From assembly GCF_001431485.1 (NCBI RefSeq), contig NZ_LDJM01000008.1:18703-82702 (forward strand): a stretch of DNA of 64,000 nt, in the 5' to 3' direction. This DNA comes from Stenotrophomonas ginsengisoli. Lineage in GTDB: Bacteria > Pseudomonadota > Gammaproteobacteria > Xanthomonadales > Xanthomonadaceae. Positions 57,172 to 64,000 of the stretch are shown here, piece after piece (positions within the stretch are counted from its first letter, which is position 1; the number at the start of each line of letters is the position of its first letter). Made by a program: the position numbers and the translations under genes. The notes under the pieces were generated by a model, which saw nothing but the letters and a program-made list of their open reading frames with translations, had not been told where the DNA came from and ran no database searches.

Positions 57172-58059
57172 ATGACCCGCCTGACCGCCAAGGATTTCGC
57201 CCCTGAGCTGCTGGAGCTGTATGACGGTTACGTGCACGGCAAGCTGAGCCGGCGCGACTTTCTCGAACGCGCGGCCACCTATGCGGTGGGCAGCATGACC
57301 GCAGTGGGCATCCTGGCCGCACTCAGCCCGGATTACGCGCTGGCCGCACAGGTGCGCTTTACCGACCCGGACATCATTGCCGAATACATCAGCTACCCCT
57401 CGCCCAAGGGCCACGGCCACGTGCGCGGCTACCTGGTGCGCCCGGCCAAGGCCGATGCCCCGTTGCCCAGCGTGGTGGTGGTGCACGAGAACCGCGGCCT
57501 GAACCCGTATATCGAGGATGTGGCGCGGCGCCTGGCCAAGGCCGGTTACATCGCCCTGGCCCCGGATGGCCTGAGTTCGGTGGGCGGCTACCCGGGCAAT
57601 GATGACAAGGGCCGCGAGCTGCAGGCCCAGGTGGACCCGGAAAAGCTGATGAACGACTTTTTCGCCGCCATCGAGTTCCTGCTGGCCGACAGCCGCAGCA
57701 CCGACAAGGTGGGCATCACCGGCTTCTGCTACGGCGGCGGCGTGTCCAATGCGGCGGCGGTGGCCTACCCGGAACTGGCTGCAGCGGTGCCGTTCTATGG
57801 CCGCCAGGCACGCCCGGAAGAGGTGCCGGCAATCAAGGCCCCCTTGCTGCTGCAGTTTGCCCAGGAAGATGCCCGCATCAACGCCACCTGGCCCGAGTAC
57901 GAAGCCGCACTCAAAGCGCACGGCAAGACGTACGAGGCCTACATCTACCCCGGCACCCAGCACGGCTTCCACAACGATTCCACCCCGCGCTATGACGAAG
58001 CGGCCGCACAGCTGGCCTGGGAACGCACCCTGGCCTGGTTTGCGCGTTACCTGCACTGA
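57172..58059 (+). CDS. Dienelactone hydrolase family protein, Tat-type signal
   Basis: The product is 295 residues. Residues 26-55 form a twin-arginine signal (LSRRDFLERAATYAVGSM), suggesting export of a folded protein. The hydrolase domain has the Cys nucleophile in TGFCYGGG, EN in VVVHENRGLNPYIEDVARRL and the His in YPGTQHGFHND. Family members open cyclic lactones or cleave other esters; E. coli YghX is of this group. The substrate is unknown. A decayed duplicate lies at 55138. Confidence 0.88.
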   Translation: MTRLTAKDFAPELLELYDGYVHGKLSRRDFLERAATYAVGSMTAVGILAALSPDYALAAQVRFTDPDIIAEYISYPSPKGHGHVRGYLVRPAKADAPLPSVVVVHENRGLNPYIEDVARRLAKAGYIALAPDGLSSVGGYPGNDDKGRELQAQVDPEKLMNDFFAAIEFLLADSRSTDKVGITGFCYGGGVSNAAAVAYPELAAAVPFYGRQARPEEVPAIKAPLLLQFAQEDARINATWPEYEAALKAHGKTYEAYIYPGTQHGFHNDSTPRYDEAAAQLAWERTLAWFARYLH

Positions 58060-58089
58060 TGCACGAACGCTGCCGCCGTTGCGCACGCA

Positions 58090-58683
58090 TCACTGACTGC
58101 CGCTGCGCAGCCAGAGCATCAGCACCCAGGCGGCCGCAACCACCAGCCAACTGATCCAGCGCGCGCGCAGGCGCAGGCTGAAGTAGGCGTTCTGTACCGA
58201 CAGGAAAATGGCCGCCAACAGCGCGGCCATACCAAACGCGCCGAGCTGGGCGAACAGGCGCTGCATGCCGATGCCACGGCTGGCATGGAAATCACTGAAA
58301 AGGCCGTTGTAGATCATCGGTGTCAGCCACAGCAGCCACAGGCCGGCCAGCAGGTATTCCAGCCATTGCAGCACGCCCAGCGAGCGCCCGACCGGATGCA
58401 GCTGCACCCGGTTGCCCGCAGCAGCGCCGTACACCGGCGGCTGTGCGTTGGGCACCTGCGGCGGCACGCCGGACACGTCCGGCTCGATCGGCGGCAGGCT
58501 CGGGTCCACATAACGGTTGTTGGTTGCCCGCCGCCACTGCACCTTCACGAACAGGTACAGCAAGGGCGATGCAATCACCAGGCCCACACCGAACGGGCCA
58601 AACCAGTAGCCCGCCACCAGCAGCAAGGCCAACATCAACACCACCATCACCGGACTCAACACGGCCAGCAGAAAACGCTTCAT
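58090..58683 (-). CDS. Polytopic membrane protein of unknown function
   Basis: The product is 197 residues with two transmembrane segments near the N-terminus (FLLAVLSPVMVVLMLALLLV, FGPFGVGLVIASPLLYLFVK), a soluble loop rich in Pro (residues about 55-95) and three more segments at the C-terminus. I do not recognise the family. It is convergent with the dienelactone hydrolase and 46 bases downstream of the amidohydrolase gene. Confidence 0.72.
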   Translation of the reverse strand: MKRFLLAVLSPVMVVLMLALLLVAGYWFGPFGVGLVIASPLLYLFVKVQWRRATNNRYVDPSLPPIEPDVSGVPPQVPNAQPPVYGAAAGNRVQLHPVGRSLGVLQWLEYLLAGLWLLWLTPMIYNGLFSDFHASRGIGMQRLFAQLGAFGMAALLAAIFLSVQNAYFSLRLRARWISWLVVAAAWVLMLWLRSGSQ

Positions 58684-58729
58684 CGGCTCTCACTCCTTGT
58701 CGTGGCGGCATCAGCCGGTGGCATGCCCT

Positions 58730-60055
58730 TCAGTGCGCGCCGGCCTCGAGAAACTCGGTCGTCACCTGCAGCATCGCGGCCATGCCGTTGACCAGTGCGG
58801 CCTCGTCGAGCAGGAACTTCGGCGAATGGTTGGCCGGGGCCTTGGCCGGGTCGATGCCCTCACTGGTGGCACCGACCAGGAAATAGAAACCGGGCACGGT
58901 GTTGGCAAAGTGGGAGAAATCCTCGGCGATGGTCTGCAGCGGCATGTCCACTACGTTGGCCGCACCGGCGGCGCGCTCCAGTGCCGGACGCAGGCGCTGG
59001 GCCAGGGCGACATCGTTGATGGTGGCCGGGGCCTGGTTGATCACCTTCAGCGTGGCGGTCGCGCCGGCGGCATGGGCGTAGTCGCTGGCGATGCGATCAA
59101 AACGGGCGATCACGTCCTCGCGCACGGCCGGGTCGAAGGTGCGCAGGGTGCCGACCAGGTTGGCCTGGTCCGGGATGATGTTGAAGCGCACGCCGCTGTT
59201 GAACTGGCCGGCGGTGAGCACCACCGGGGTCTGGGCGATGTTGATCTGGCGCGCGATCATGCTCTGCGTGCCCAGCAGCACCTGGGCGCCGACGGTGATC
59301 GGGTCCACGCCCTCCCACGGCCGCGAGCCGTGGGTCTGCTTGCCATCGATGGTGAGCAGCCACTCATCGGCCGAGGCCAGCAGCGGGCCGGCCTTGTAGC
59401 CCACTTGCCCCACCTGCAGCCCGGCCCACACGTGCAGGCCGAAGGCGGCATCGGGTTTGAAGTCGTTGAGCAGGCCTTCGGCCAGCATGCGATGGGCGCC
59501 GAAATCCTCGTTGGGGTCGGCCGGGCCTTCCTCGGAGGGCTGGAACACAAACATCACCTCGCCGGGCAGCGTGTCCTTGCGCGCCACCAGTGCCTGGGCC
59601 ACGCCCATCAAGATGGCCACGTGGGCATCGTGGCCACAGGCATGCATCACCCCCACCGGCTGGCCGCGGTAGCTGCTGCGCACGGTGGAAGCAAACGGCA
59701 GGCCGGTTTCCTCGGCCACCGGCAGGGCGTCCATGTCGGCACGGATCAGCAGGCGCGGGCCGGGCTTGCCGCCCTTGAGCACGGCCGCCACACCGGTGCC
59801 GGCAATGCCGGTACGCGGGGTCAGGCCCAGCGCACGCAGGTGCCCGGCCACGATGGCCGCGGTGCGGGTTTCCTGCCCGCCCAGTTCCGGGTGCTGGTGC
59901 AGGTCACGCCGCCAGGCCTGCAGCTGCGCCTGTGCGGCCTGGGCGCTGGCCGTTGCCGGCAACACCTCGGCCTGGGCGCCGGCCGCCATGCCGGCCATGG
60001 CCACTGCCGCGGCCAGTGCCGCCCTCGTCCAACCCCTTGCCTGCCTGCCCGTCAT
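58730..60055 (-). CDS. Exported M20 amidohydrolase (hippurate/N-acyl-amino acid type)
   Basis: The product is 441 residues. A signal peptide (AAGAQA|EV, about residue 29) precedes an M20D peptidase. The metal ligands and catalytic acid are visible: RADMDALPV, MHACGHDAHVAILMG, FVFQPSEEGPAD and a C-terminal AEDFSHFANTVPGFYFLVGA. The dimerisation domain (THGSRPWEGVDPITVGAQVL) is present. Such enzymes cleave amide bonds of N-acylated amino acids; periplasmic forms are common in Lysobacteraceae. Substrate unknown. Confidence 0.9.
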   Translation of the reverse strand: MTGRQARGWTRAALAAAVAMAGMAAGAQAEVLPATASAQAAQAQLQAWRRDLHQHPELGGQETRTAAIVAGHLRALGLTPRTGIAGTGVAAVLKGGKPGPRLLIRADMDALPVAEETGLPFASTVRSSYRGQPVGVMHACGHDAHVAILMGVAQALVARKDTLPGEVMFVFQPSEEGPADPNEDFGAHRMLAEGLLNDFKPDAAFGLHVWAGLQVGQVGYKAGPLLASADEWLLTIDGKQTHGSRPWEGVDPITVGAQVLLGTQSMIARQINIAQTPVVLTAGQFNSGVRFNIIPDQANLVGTLRTFDPAVREDVIARFDRIASDYAHAAGATATLKVINQAPATINDVALAQRLRPALERAAGAANVVDMPLQTIAEDFSHFANTVPGFYFLVGATSEGIDPAKAPANHSPKFLLDEAALVNGMAAMLQVTTEFLEAGAH

Positions 60056-60219
60056 TGCGCCCGCCCTTGCTGATCATCAAGCCCTTGATGGTACCCGCCC
60101 GCCCAGCCACCGGCCGCCTGTTGCCGACCCTTGTTCTGGATCAATGCCGACAAGTTCCCGAATGACGAGGATGGGACATCGGCCCATGCTGGCCCCGTTT
60201 GATTCTGTGGAGACTGCCC

Positions 60220-60399
60220 ATGCCCGACAACGCCTGGATCCTGGTGGTGCTGTTGCTGCTGATTCCCTCGTTGATCGTGGGTTGGCTGCGTTTTGGGTTG
60301 AACAAGGAAGCGGCTGCGGTCAGCGGCGTTGGCGGCATGATCTTCGCCTTCCTGAGCTTTGCCGCCGCGCTGTGGGTGATCTTCAGCAAGCTGGCCTGA
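60220..60399 (+). CDS. Tiny two-helix membrane protein
   Basis: The product is 59 residues: two transmembrane segments (AWILVVLLLLIPSLIVGWLR and GGMIFAFLSFAAALWVIFSK) joined by a short basic loop. It starts at ATG 60220 with GGAG 7 bases upstream; the frame is open for 7 more codons before that. No family recognised. It is 95 bases upstream of the FUSC gene. Confidence 0.65.
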   Translation: MPDNAWILVVLLLLIPSLIVGWLRFGLNKEAAAVSGVGGMIFAFLSFAAALWVIFSKLA

Positions 60400-60494
60400 G
60401 CCGCCGGCATCCCGGGCCGGGCAGGTTTGCCTGCCTGCCACCGGATTGGCATGCACTGACGCGATAATGGCCGGGCACTTGAACCGAGACCGCC

Positions 60495-62705
60495 ATGGCT
60501 CGCCACTCTTCCCGCCTGGGCCGCCTGTGGGCGCATGAAAAATCCAGCTACGGCCTGCGCGTCAGCATCGCCCTGGCCAGCGCCATTGCCTATGGCTGGT
60601 ATGGCGATGCGGTAGCGGCCATTCCCGGCCTGTTCCTGGGCATCATCGCCAGCGCGATTGCCGAAACCGACGACAACTGGTGGGGCCGCAGCAAGGCGGT
60701 GGCGCTGTCACTGGCCTGCTTTGCCCTGGCCGGGGCGGCGGTGGTGCTGCTGTTTCCCTATCCGTTGCCCTTCATTGCCGCGCTGGCCTTGGCCGCCTTC
60801 GGCCTGACCCTGCTCGGCGCGCTGGGCGAGCGTTACGGCTCCATCGGCCAGGCCACCGTCACCCTGGCTCTGTACGCGATGATCGCGCTGGACCAGCTCC
60901 CGCCCGGCACGCCCAGCCAGACCGCGTGGCACGAGATCGGCCACCTGCTCGGCGGTGCAGCCGGCTATGGCCTGCTGTCCATCGTGTGGACCGCGTTGTT
61001 TGCCAACCGCCCGGTACGCGAGGCGGTGGCTCGCCTGTATGGCGAGCTGGGCCACTACCTGCGGCTGAAGGCGGCGATGTTCGAGCCGGTGCACGATGCC
61101 GACCATGCCGCCATGCAGCTGGCCCTGGCCGAACAGAACGGGCGCGTGGTGGCCGCACTGAACGTGGCCAAGAACGCCATCCTGGCCCGCTTCGGCCGCT
61201 CCGGCCGGCCCGGCGTGCAGTCCGGGCTGTACCTGCGCCTGTACTACATGGCCCAGGATTTCCACGAACGCGCCAGTTCCTCGCACTACCCGTATGCGGC
61301 ACTGAGCGAGGCGTTCTTCCACTCCGATGTGCTGTACCGGGCCAACCGCGTGCTCACCCTGCAGGGCAAGGCCTGCCAGACGCTGGCCGAAGCGGTGCGC
61401 CTGCGCCAGGCCTACAGCCACGCCGCGCGCCTGCCGGCCGCACTGGAAGACCTGGACGGCTCGCTGGCCTGGCTGGGCCAGCAGCACAACCCGGCCTGGA
61501 CCCCACTGCTGGGCGCGCTGCGCCTGCTGCGCCGCAATCTGGGCGCCATTGACCGCCAGCTGGCCGCGGCCAACCTCAGTGACAGCACCCTGGACGGCAT
61601 GGACACCCGCCTGCGCGATTCCAGCCCACGCACCCTGGTGGAAATGGGCCGGCGCCTGCGCCAGCAGCTCACCCCCACCTCGGTGCTGTTCCGCCACGGT
61701 GTGCGCATCGCCATCGCCCTGGTCGCCGGTTACGGCCTGATGCACCTGCTGGATGTGGCCAATGGCTACTGGATCCTGCTCACCACCGTGTTCGTGTGCC
61801 GCCCGCACTTCGGCGCCACCCGCCTGCGCCTGGTCCAGCGCATCATCGGCACGGTGGCCGGCCTGCTGGCCACCTGGGCCCTGCTGCAGCTGTTCCCGGC
61901 CACCCCGGCCCAGCTGCTGATCGCCTTTGCCGGCGCGCTGCTGTTCTTCATCTGCCGCAACGACCGCTACATCGCCGCCACCGCCGGCATCACCCTGATG
62001 GCGCTGACCTGCTTCAACCTGCTCGGCGATGGCTTCGTGCTGATCAGCGCGCGCCTGCTCGATACGGTGGTCGGCTGCGTGATTGCCGCCGCGGCCTCGC
62101 TGTGGATCCTGCCGGACTGGCAGGGCCGCCGCCTGCACGCGGTGATGGGCACCGTGGCCGCCAGTGCCGCGCGCTATCTGGAACAGGTGCTGGGCCAGTA
62201 CCGCGACGGCAAGCGCGATGACCTGCCCTGGCGCATCGCCCGGCGCGACATGCACAACGCCGATGCGGCACTGTCGGTGGCCCTGGGCAACATGCTGCGC
62301 GAGCCGGCGCGGGTGCGCCCCAACCTGGATGCCGGCTTCCGCTTCCTGGCCCTGTCCAACACCCTGCTCGGCCATCTTTCGGCGCTGGGTGCGCATCGCG
62401 AGCAACTGCCCGCGCTGGCCGCCGATGCCCAGGCCCAGGCCGCCGGTGCCTACATCCGGCACAGCCTGTCCGGCATTGCCGATGCCCTGGCACGGCGCCA
62501 GGCACTGCCGACCGCCGAAGGCGACGAGCGGGCCATGGCCCAGGCCCTGGAAGACGGCAGCAGCGAGCTGGACGAACGCCTCGGGCTGATCCACACCCAG
62601 CTGGCCCTGGTGCTGCGCCTGCTGCCGCGCCTGCGCCAGGCCGCCGCCGCGGCCACCGGTCTGTCGATGTTGTTGCCACCGCCGGCAGTGAACGCCACGC
62701 AGTAA
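60495..62705 (+). CDS. yccS: FUSC family membrane protein (YccS-like)
   Basis: The product is 736 residues with two sets of six transmembrane segments (residues about 25-165 and 400-520), each followed by a long cytoplasmic helical domain, the duplicated FUSC/aromatic acid exporter layout. The segment ANGYWILLTTVFVCRPHFGA, followed by TRLRLVQRIIGTVAGLL, is the FUSC signature. The family is thought to export aromatic acids or related compounds; the substrate here is unknown. A GATAAT -10-like sequence lies at 60463. Confidence 0.9.
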   Translation: MARHSSRLGRLWAHEKSSYGLRVSIALASAIAYGWYGDAVAAIPGLFLGIIASAIAETDDNWWGRSKAVALSLACFALAGAAVVLLFPYPLPFIAALALAAFGLTLLGALGERYGSIGQATVTLALYAMIALDQLPPGTPSQTAWHEIGHLLGGAAGYGLLSIVWTALFANRPVREAVARLYGELGHYLRLKAAMFEPVHDADHAAMQLALAEQNGRVVAALNVAKNAILARFGRSGRPGVQSGLYLRLYYMAQDFHERASSSHYPYAALSEAFFHSDVLYRANRVLTLQGKACQTLAEAVRLRQAYSHAARLPAALEDLDGSLAWLGQQHNPAWTPLLGALRLLRRNLGAIDRQLAAANLSDSTLDGMDTRLRDSSPRTLVEMGRRLRQQLTPTSVLFRHGVRIAIALVAGYGLMHLLDVANGYWILLTTVFVCRPHFGATRLRLVQRIIGTVAGLLATWALLQLFPATPAQLLIAFAGALLFFICRNDRYIAATAGITLMALTCFNLLGDGFVLISARLLDTVVGCVIAAAASLWILPDWQGRRLHAVMGTVAASAARYLEQVLGQYRDGKRDDLPWRIARRDMHNADAALSVALGNMLREPARVRPNLDAGFRFLALSNTLLGHLSALGAHREQLPALAADAQAQAAGAYIRHSLSGIADALARRQALPTAEGDERAMAQALEDGSSELDERLGLIHTQLALVLRLLPRLRQAAAAATGLSMLLPPPAVNATQ

Positions 62706-62755
62706 ACCGCGGCCGCGCTCTGCTAGGCTCAGGCGCGCTATCCAAGGAGTCATGG

Positions 62756-64000
62756 ATGTCCGGACACAACCAGTTTGCCCTGCTGCGCCAGCGTCGCTTC
62801 GCGCCGTACTTCATCGTCCAGGCCCTGGGCGCGTTCAACGACAACGTCTACCGCCAGGCGATCATCGGCCTGCTGTTCTTCCTCGGCCTGGATGCCGACC
62901 AGCGCGGGCTCTACGCCACCCTGGCCCCGGCCATCTTCATCGCGCCCTATTTCCTGTTCTCGGCCCTGGCCGGGCAGGTGGCCGAGAAACTGGAAAAGCA
63001 CCGCCTGATCGTGATCACCACGATGATGGAGATCGGCATCATGTCGCTGGCGGCGGTGGGCTTTGTCAGCGAAAACCTGCCGGTGCTGCTGGTGGCGCTG
63101 TTCGCCACCGGGGTGCAGTCCACCCTGTTCGGGCCGGTGAAGTACTCGGTGCTGCCCTCCATCCTCAAGCCGGAGGAGCTGACCGGCGGCAACGGTCTGG
63201 TCGAGATGGGCACCTCGATCTCGATCCTGTGCGGCATGATCACCGGCGGCCTGATCTTCCACCTGGCCGGTGAGCACGGCCCGGTGGTGGCGGCCAGCGC
63301 AATCATCGTGCTGGCCGTGGCCGGCAACCTGGTGGCGCGCCTGATCCCGCGCATGGATGCCGGCGAGCCGGGCCTGCAGATCGGCTGGAACCCGATTCCC
63401 GAATCGATCAAGGCCCTGCGCCTGGCCAAGCAGCAGCTGGCGGTGCGCAACGCCATCCTCGGCGTGTCCTGGTTCTGGTTCTTCGGCACCATCATCACCT
63501 CGCTGCTGCCGGTGTGGGCCGAGCGCAACCTCGGCGGTGTGGCCGATTCCAGCCTGCTCTACATCGCCGCCCTGGCCCTGTTCTCGATCGGCACCGGCAC
63601 CGGCTCGTTGATGTGCGAAAAGCTGTCCGGGCGCATCGTGGAGATCGGCCTGGTGCCACTGGGCGCCTTCGGCATGAGCGCCTTCCTGCTGGACCTGTAC
63701 TTCGCCCGCCCCGGCGCCGCCCCGGTGGGCGGGCTGGACGTGGCCGGCTTCCTCGCCCAGCCCGGCAGCACCCGCATCATCATCGACCTGCTCGGCATTG
63801 GCTTTGCCACCGGCCTGTTCGTGGTGCCGCTGTTTGCGCTGATCCAGAGCCGCACCCCCAACAACCAGATGGCGCGCGTGTTCGCCGCGCTGAACATCCA
63901 GAACTCCGGCTTCATCGTGGCCGCCGCCGGTGTCGGCCTGCTGACCCAGCAGCTGCTGGGCTGGAGCGCACCGCAACTGCTGCTGGCCCTGGCCATTGCC
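62756..64000 (+). CDS. LplT-like MFS transporter, cut by the window end
   Basis: The first 415 codons are present and the frame is still open at the window edge. The sequence (SGHNQFALLRQRRFAPYFIV start, ALGAFNDNVYRQAIIGLLFF, AGQVAEKLEKHRLIV, ATGVQSTLFGPVKYSVLPSI, GNGLVEMGTSISILCG) is the lysophospholipid transporter (LplT) type MFS domain. In many relatives the same polypeptide continues into an acyltransferase and an acyl-ACP ligase domain (Aas), but that part would be outside the window. It is preceded by AAGGAG 6 bases before the ATG. Confidence 0.9.
   Translation, partial: MSGHNQFALLRQRRFAPYFIVQALGAFNDNVYRQAIIGLLFFLGLDADQRGLYATLAPAIFIAPYFLFSALAGQVAEKLEKHRLIVITTMMEIGIMSLAAVGFVSENLPVLLVALFATGVQSTLFGPVKYSVLPSILKPEELTGGNGLVEMGTSISILCGMITGGLIFHLAGEHGPVVAASAIIVLAVAGNLVARLIPRMDAGEPGLQIGWNPIPESIKALRLAKQQLAVRNAILGVSWFWFFGTIITSLLPVWAERNLGGVADSSLLYIAALALFSIGTGTGSLMCEKLSGRIVEIGLVPLGAFGMSAFLLDLYFARPGAAPVGGLDVAGFLAQPGSTRIIIDLLGIGFATGLFVVPLFALIQSRTPNNQMARVFAALNIQNSGFIVAAAGVGLLTQQLLGWSAPQLLLALAIA

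Overview
The window is a GC-rich, gene-dense chromosomal segment. Its gene content and order (MdtABC/SmeIJK-like efflux genes; cutA-dsbD-tlpA-aroQ-accBC; prmA-DUF3426-fis; purH/purD) suggest a gammaproteobacterium of the Lysobacteraceae (Xanthomonadaceae), most likely Stenotrophomonas or a close relative. The genus is an inference from gene families; no rRNA is present to confirm it.

Layout. 0-9.4 kb: the end of an acetyl-CoA hydrolase/transferase, a small secreted protein, a GIY-YIG/ArsR fusion regulator, and divergently a three-gene RND efflux operon (mdtA-mdtB-mdtC type). 9.4-12.3 kb: aroG (DAHP synthase), preceded by a previously unannotated 26-codon leader peptide with seven consecutive aromatic codons and a terminator hairpin (a transcription attenuator), then a beta-barrel outer-membrane protein and trxC. 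12.3-25.7 kb: a type II secretion locus: gspE-F-G-H-I-J-K-L-M on the minus strand with stop/start overlaps at most junctions, and divergently gspD, a Pro-Ala-linked M66 (StcE-like) metallopeptidase lipoprotein with a lectin domain, and two tandem GspC-type HR-domain proteins. 25.8-28 kb: groESL with a sigma-32 type promoter. 28-39.2 kb: an exported endonuclease I protein and the housekeeping run cutA, dsbD (with a duplicated alpha domain), tlpA-like, aroQ, accB, accC, two hypotheticals, prmA, a DUF3426 protein and fis.

39.3-45.2 kb: a minus-strand, translationally coupled operon resembling E. coli ynbABCD, extended with an acyltransferase and a small membrane protein. It encodes what looks like a complete but uncharacterised membrane-lipid pathway (PA, CDP-DAG, phosphatidyl-alcohol, dephosphorylation, hydrolase/methyltransferase). 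It sits between fis and purH and is the strongest candidate here for an undescribed system. 45.4-49.6 kb: purH, two small lipoproteins, purD.

49.7-58 kb: a plastic accessory segment. It holds a lower-GC OLD-family ATPase/TOPRIM nuclease (probable phage defence), repeats of a GGGTCAGGTTCACTTACC motif, a truncated copy of a ClpP-like gene whose intact version lies 2.4 kb away, a beta-lactamase-like serine hydrolase, a BamE-like lipoprotein, an internally deleted relic of a dienelactone hydrolase gene, a HipA-family (YjjJ/HipH-like) protein with two matched upstream repeats, and the intact dienelactone hydrolase. 58-64 kb: a membrane protein, an M20 amidohydrolase, a tiny membrane protein, a YccS/FUSC-family transporter and the start of an LplT-like MFS transporter cut by the window edge. 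I saw no tRNA, rRNA, CRISPR array or intact insertion sequence.
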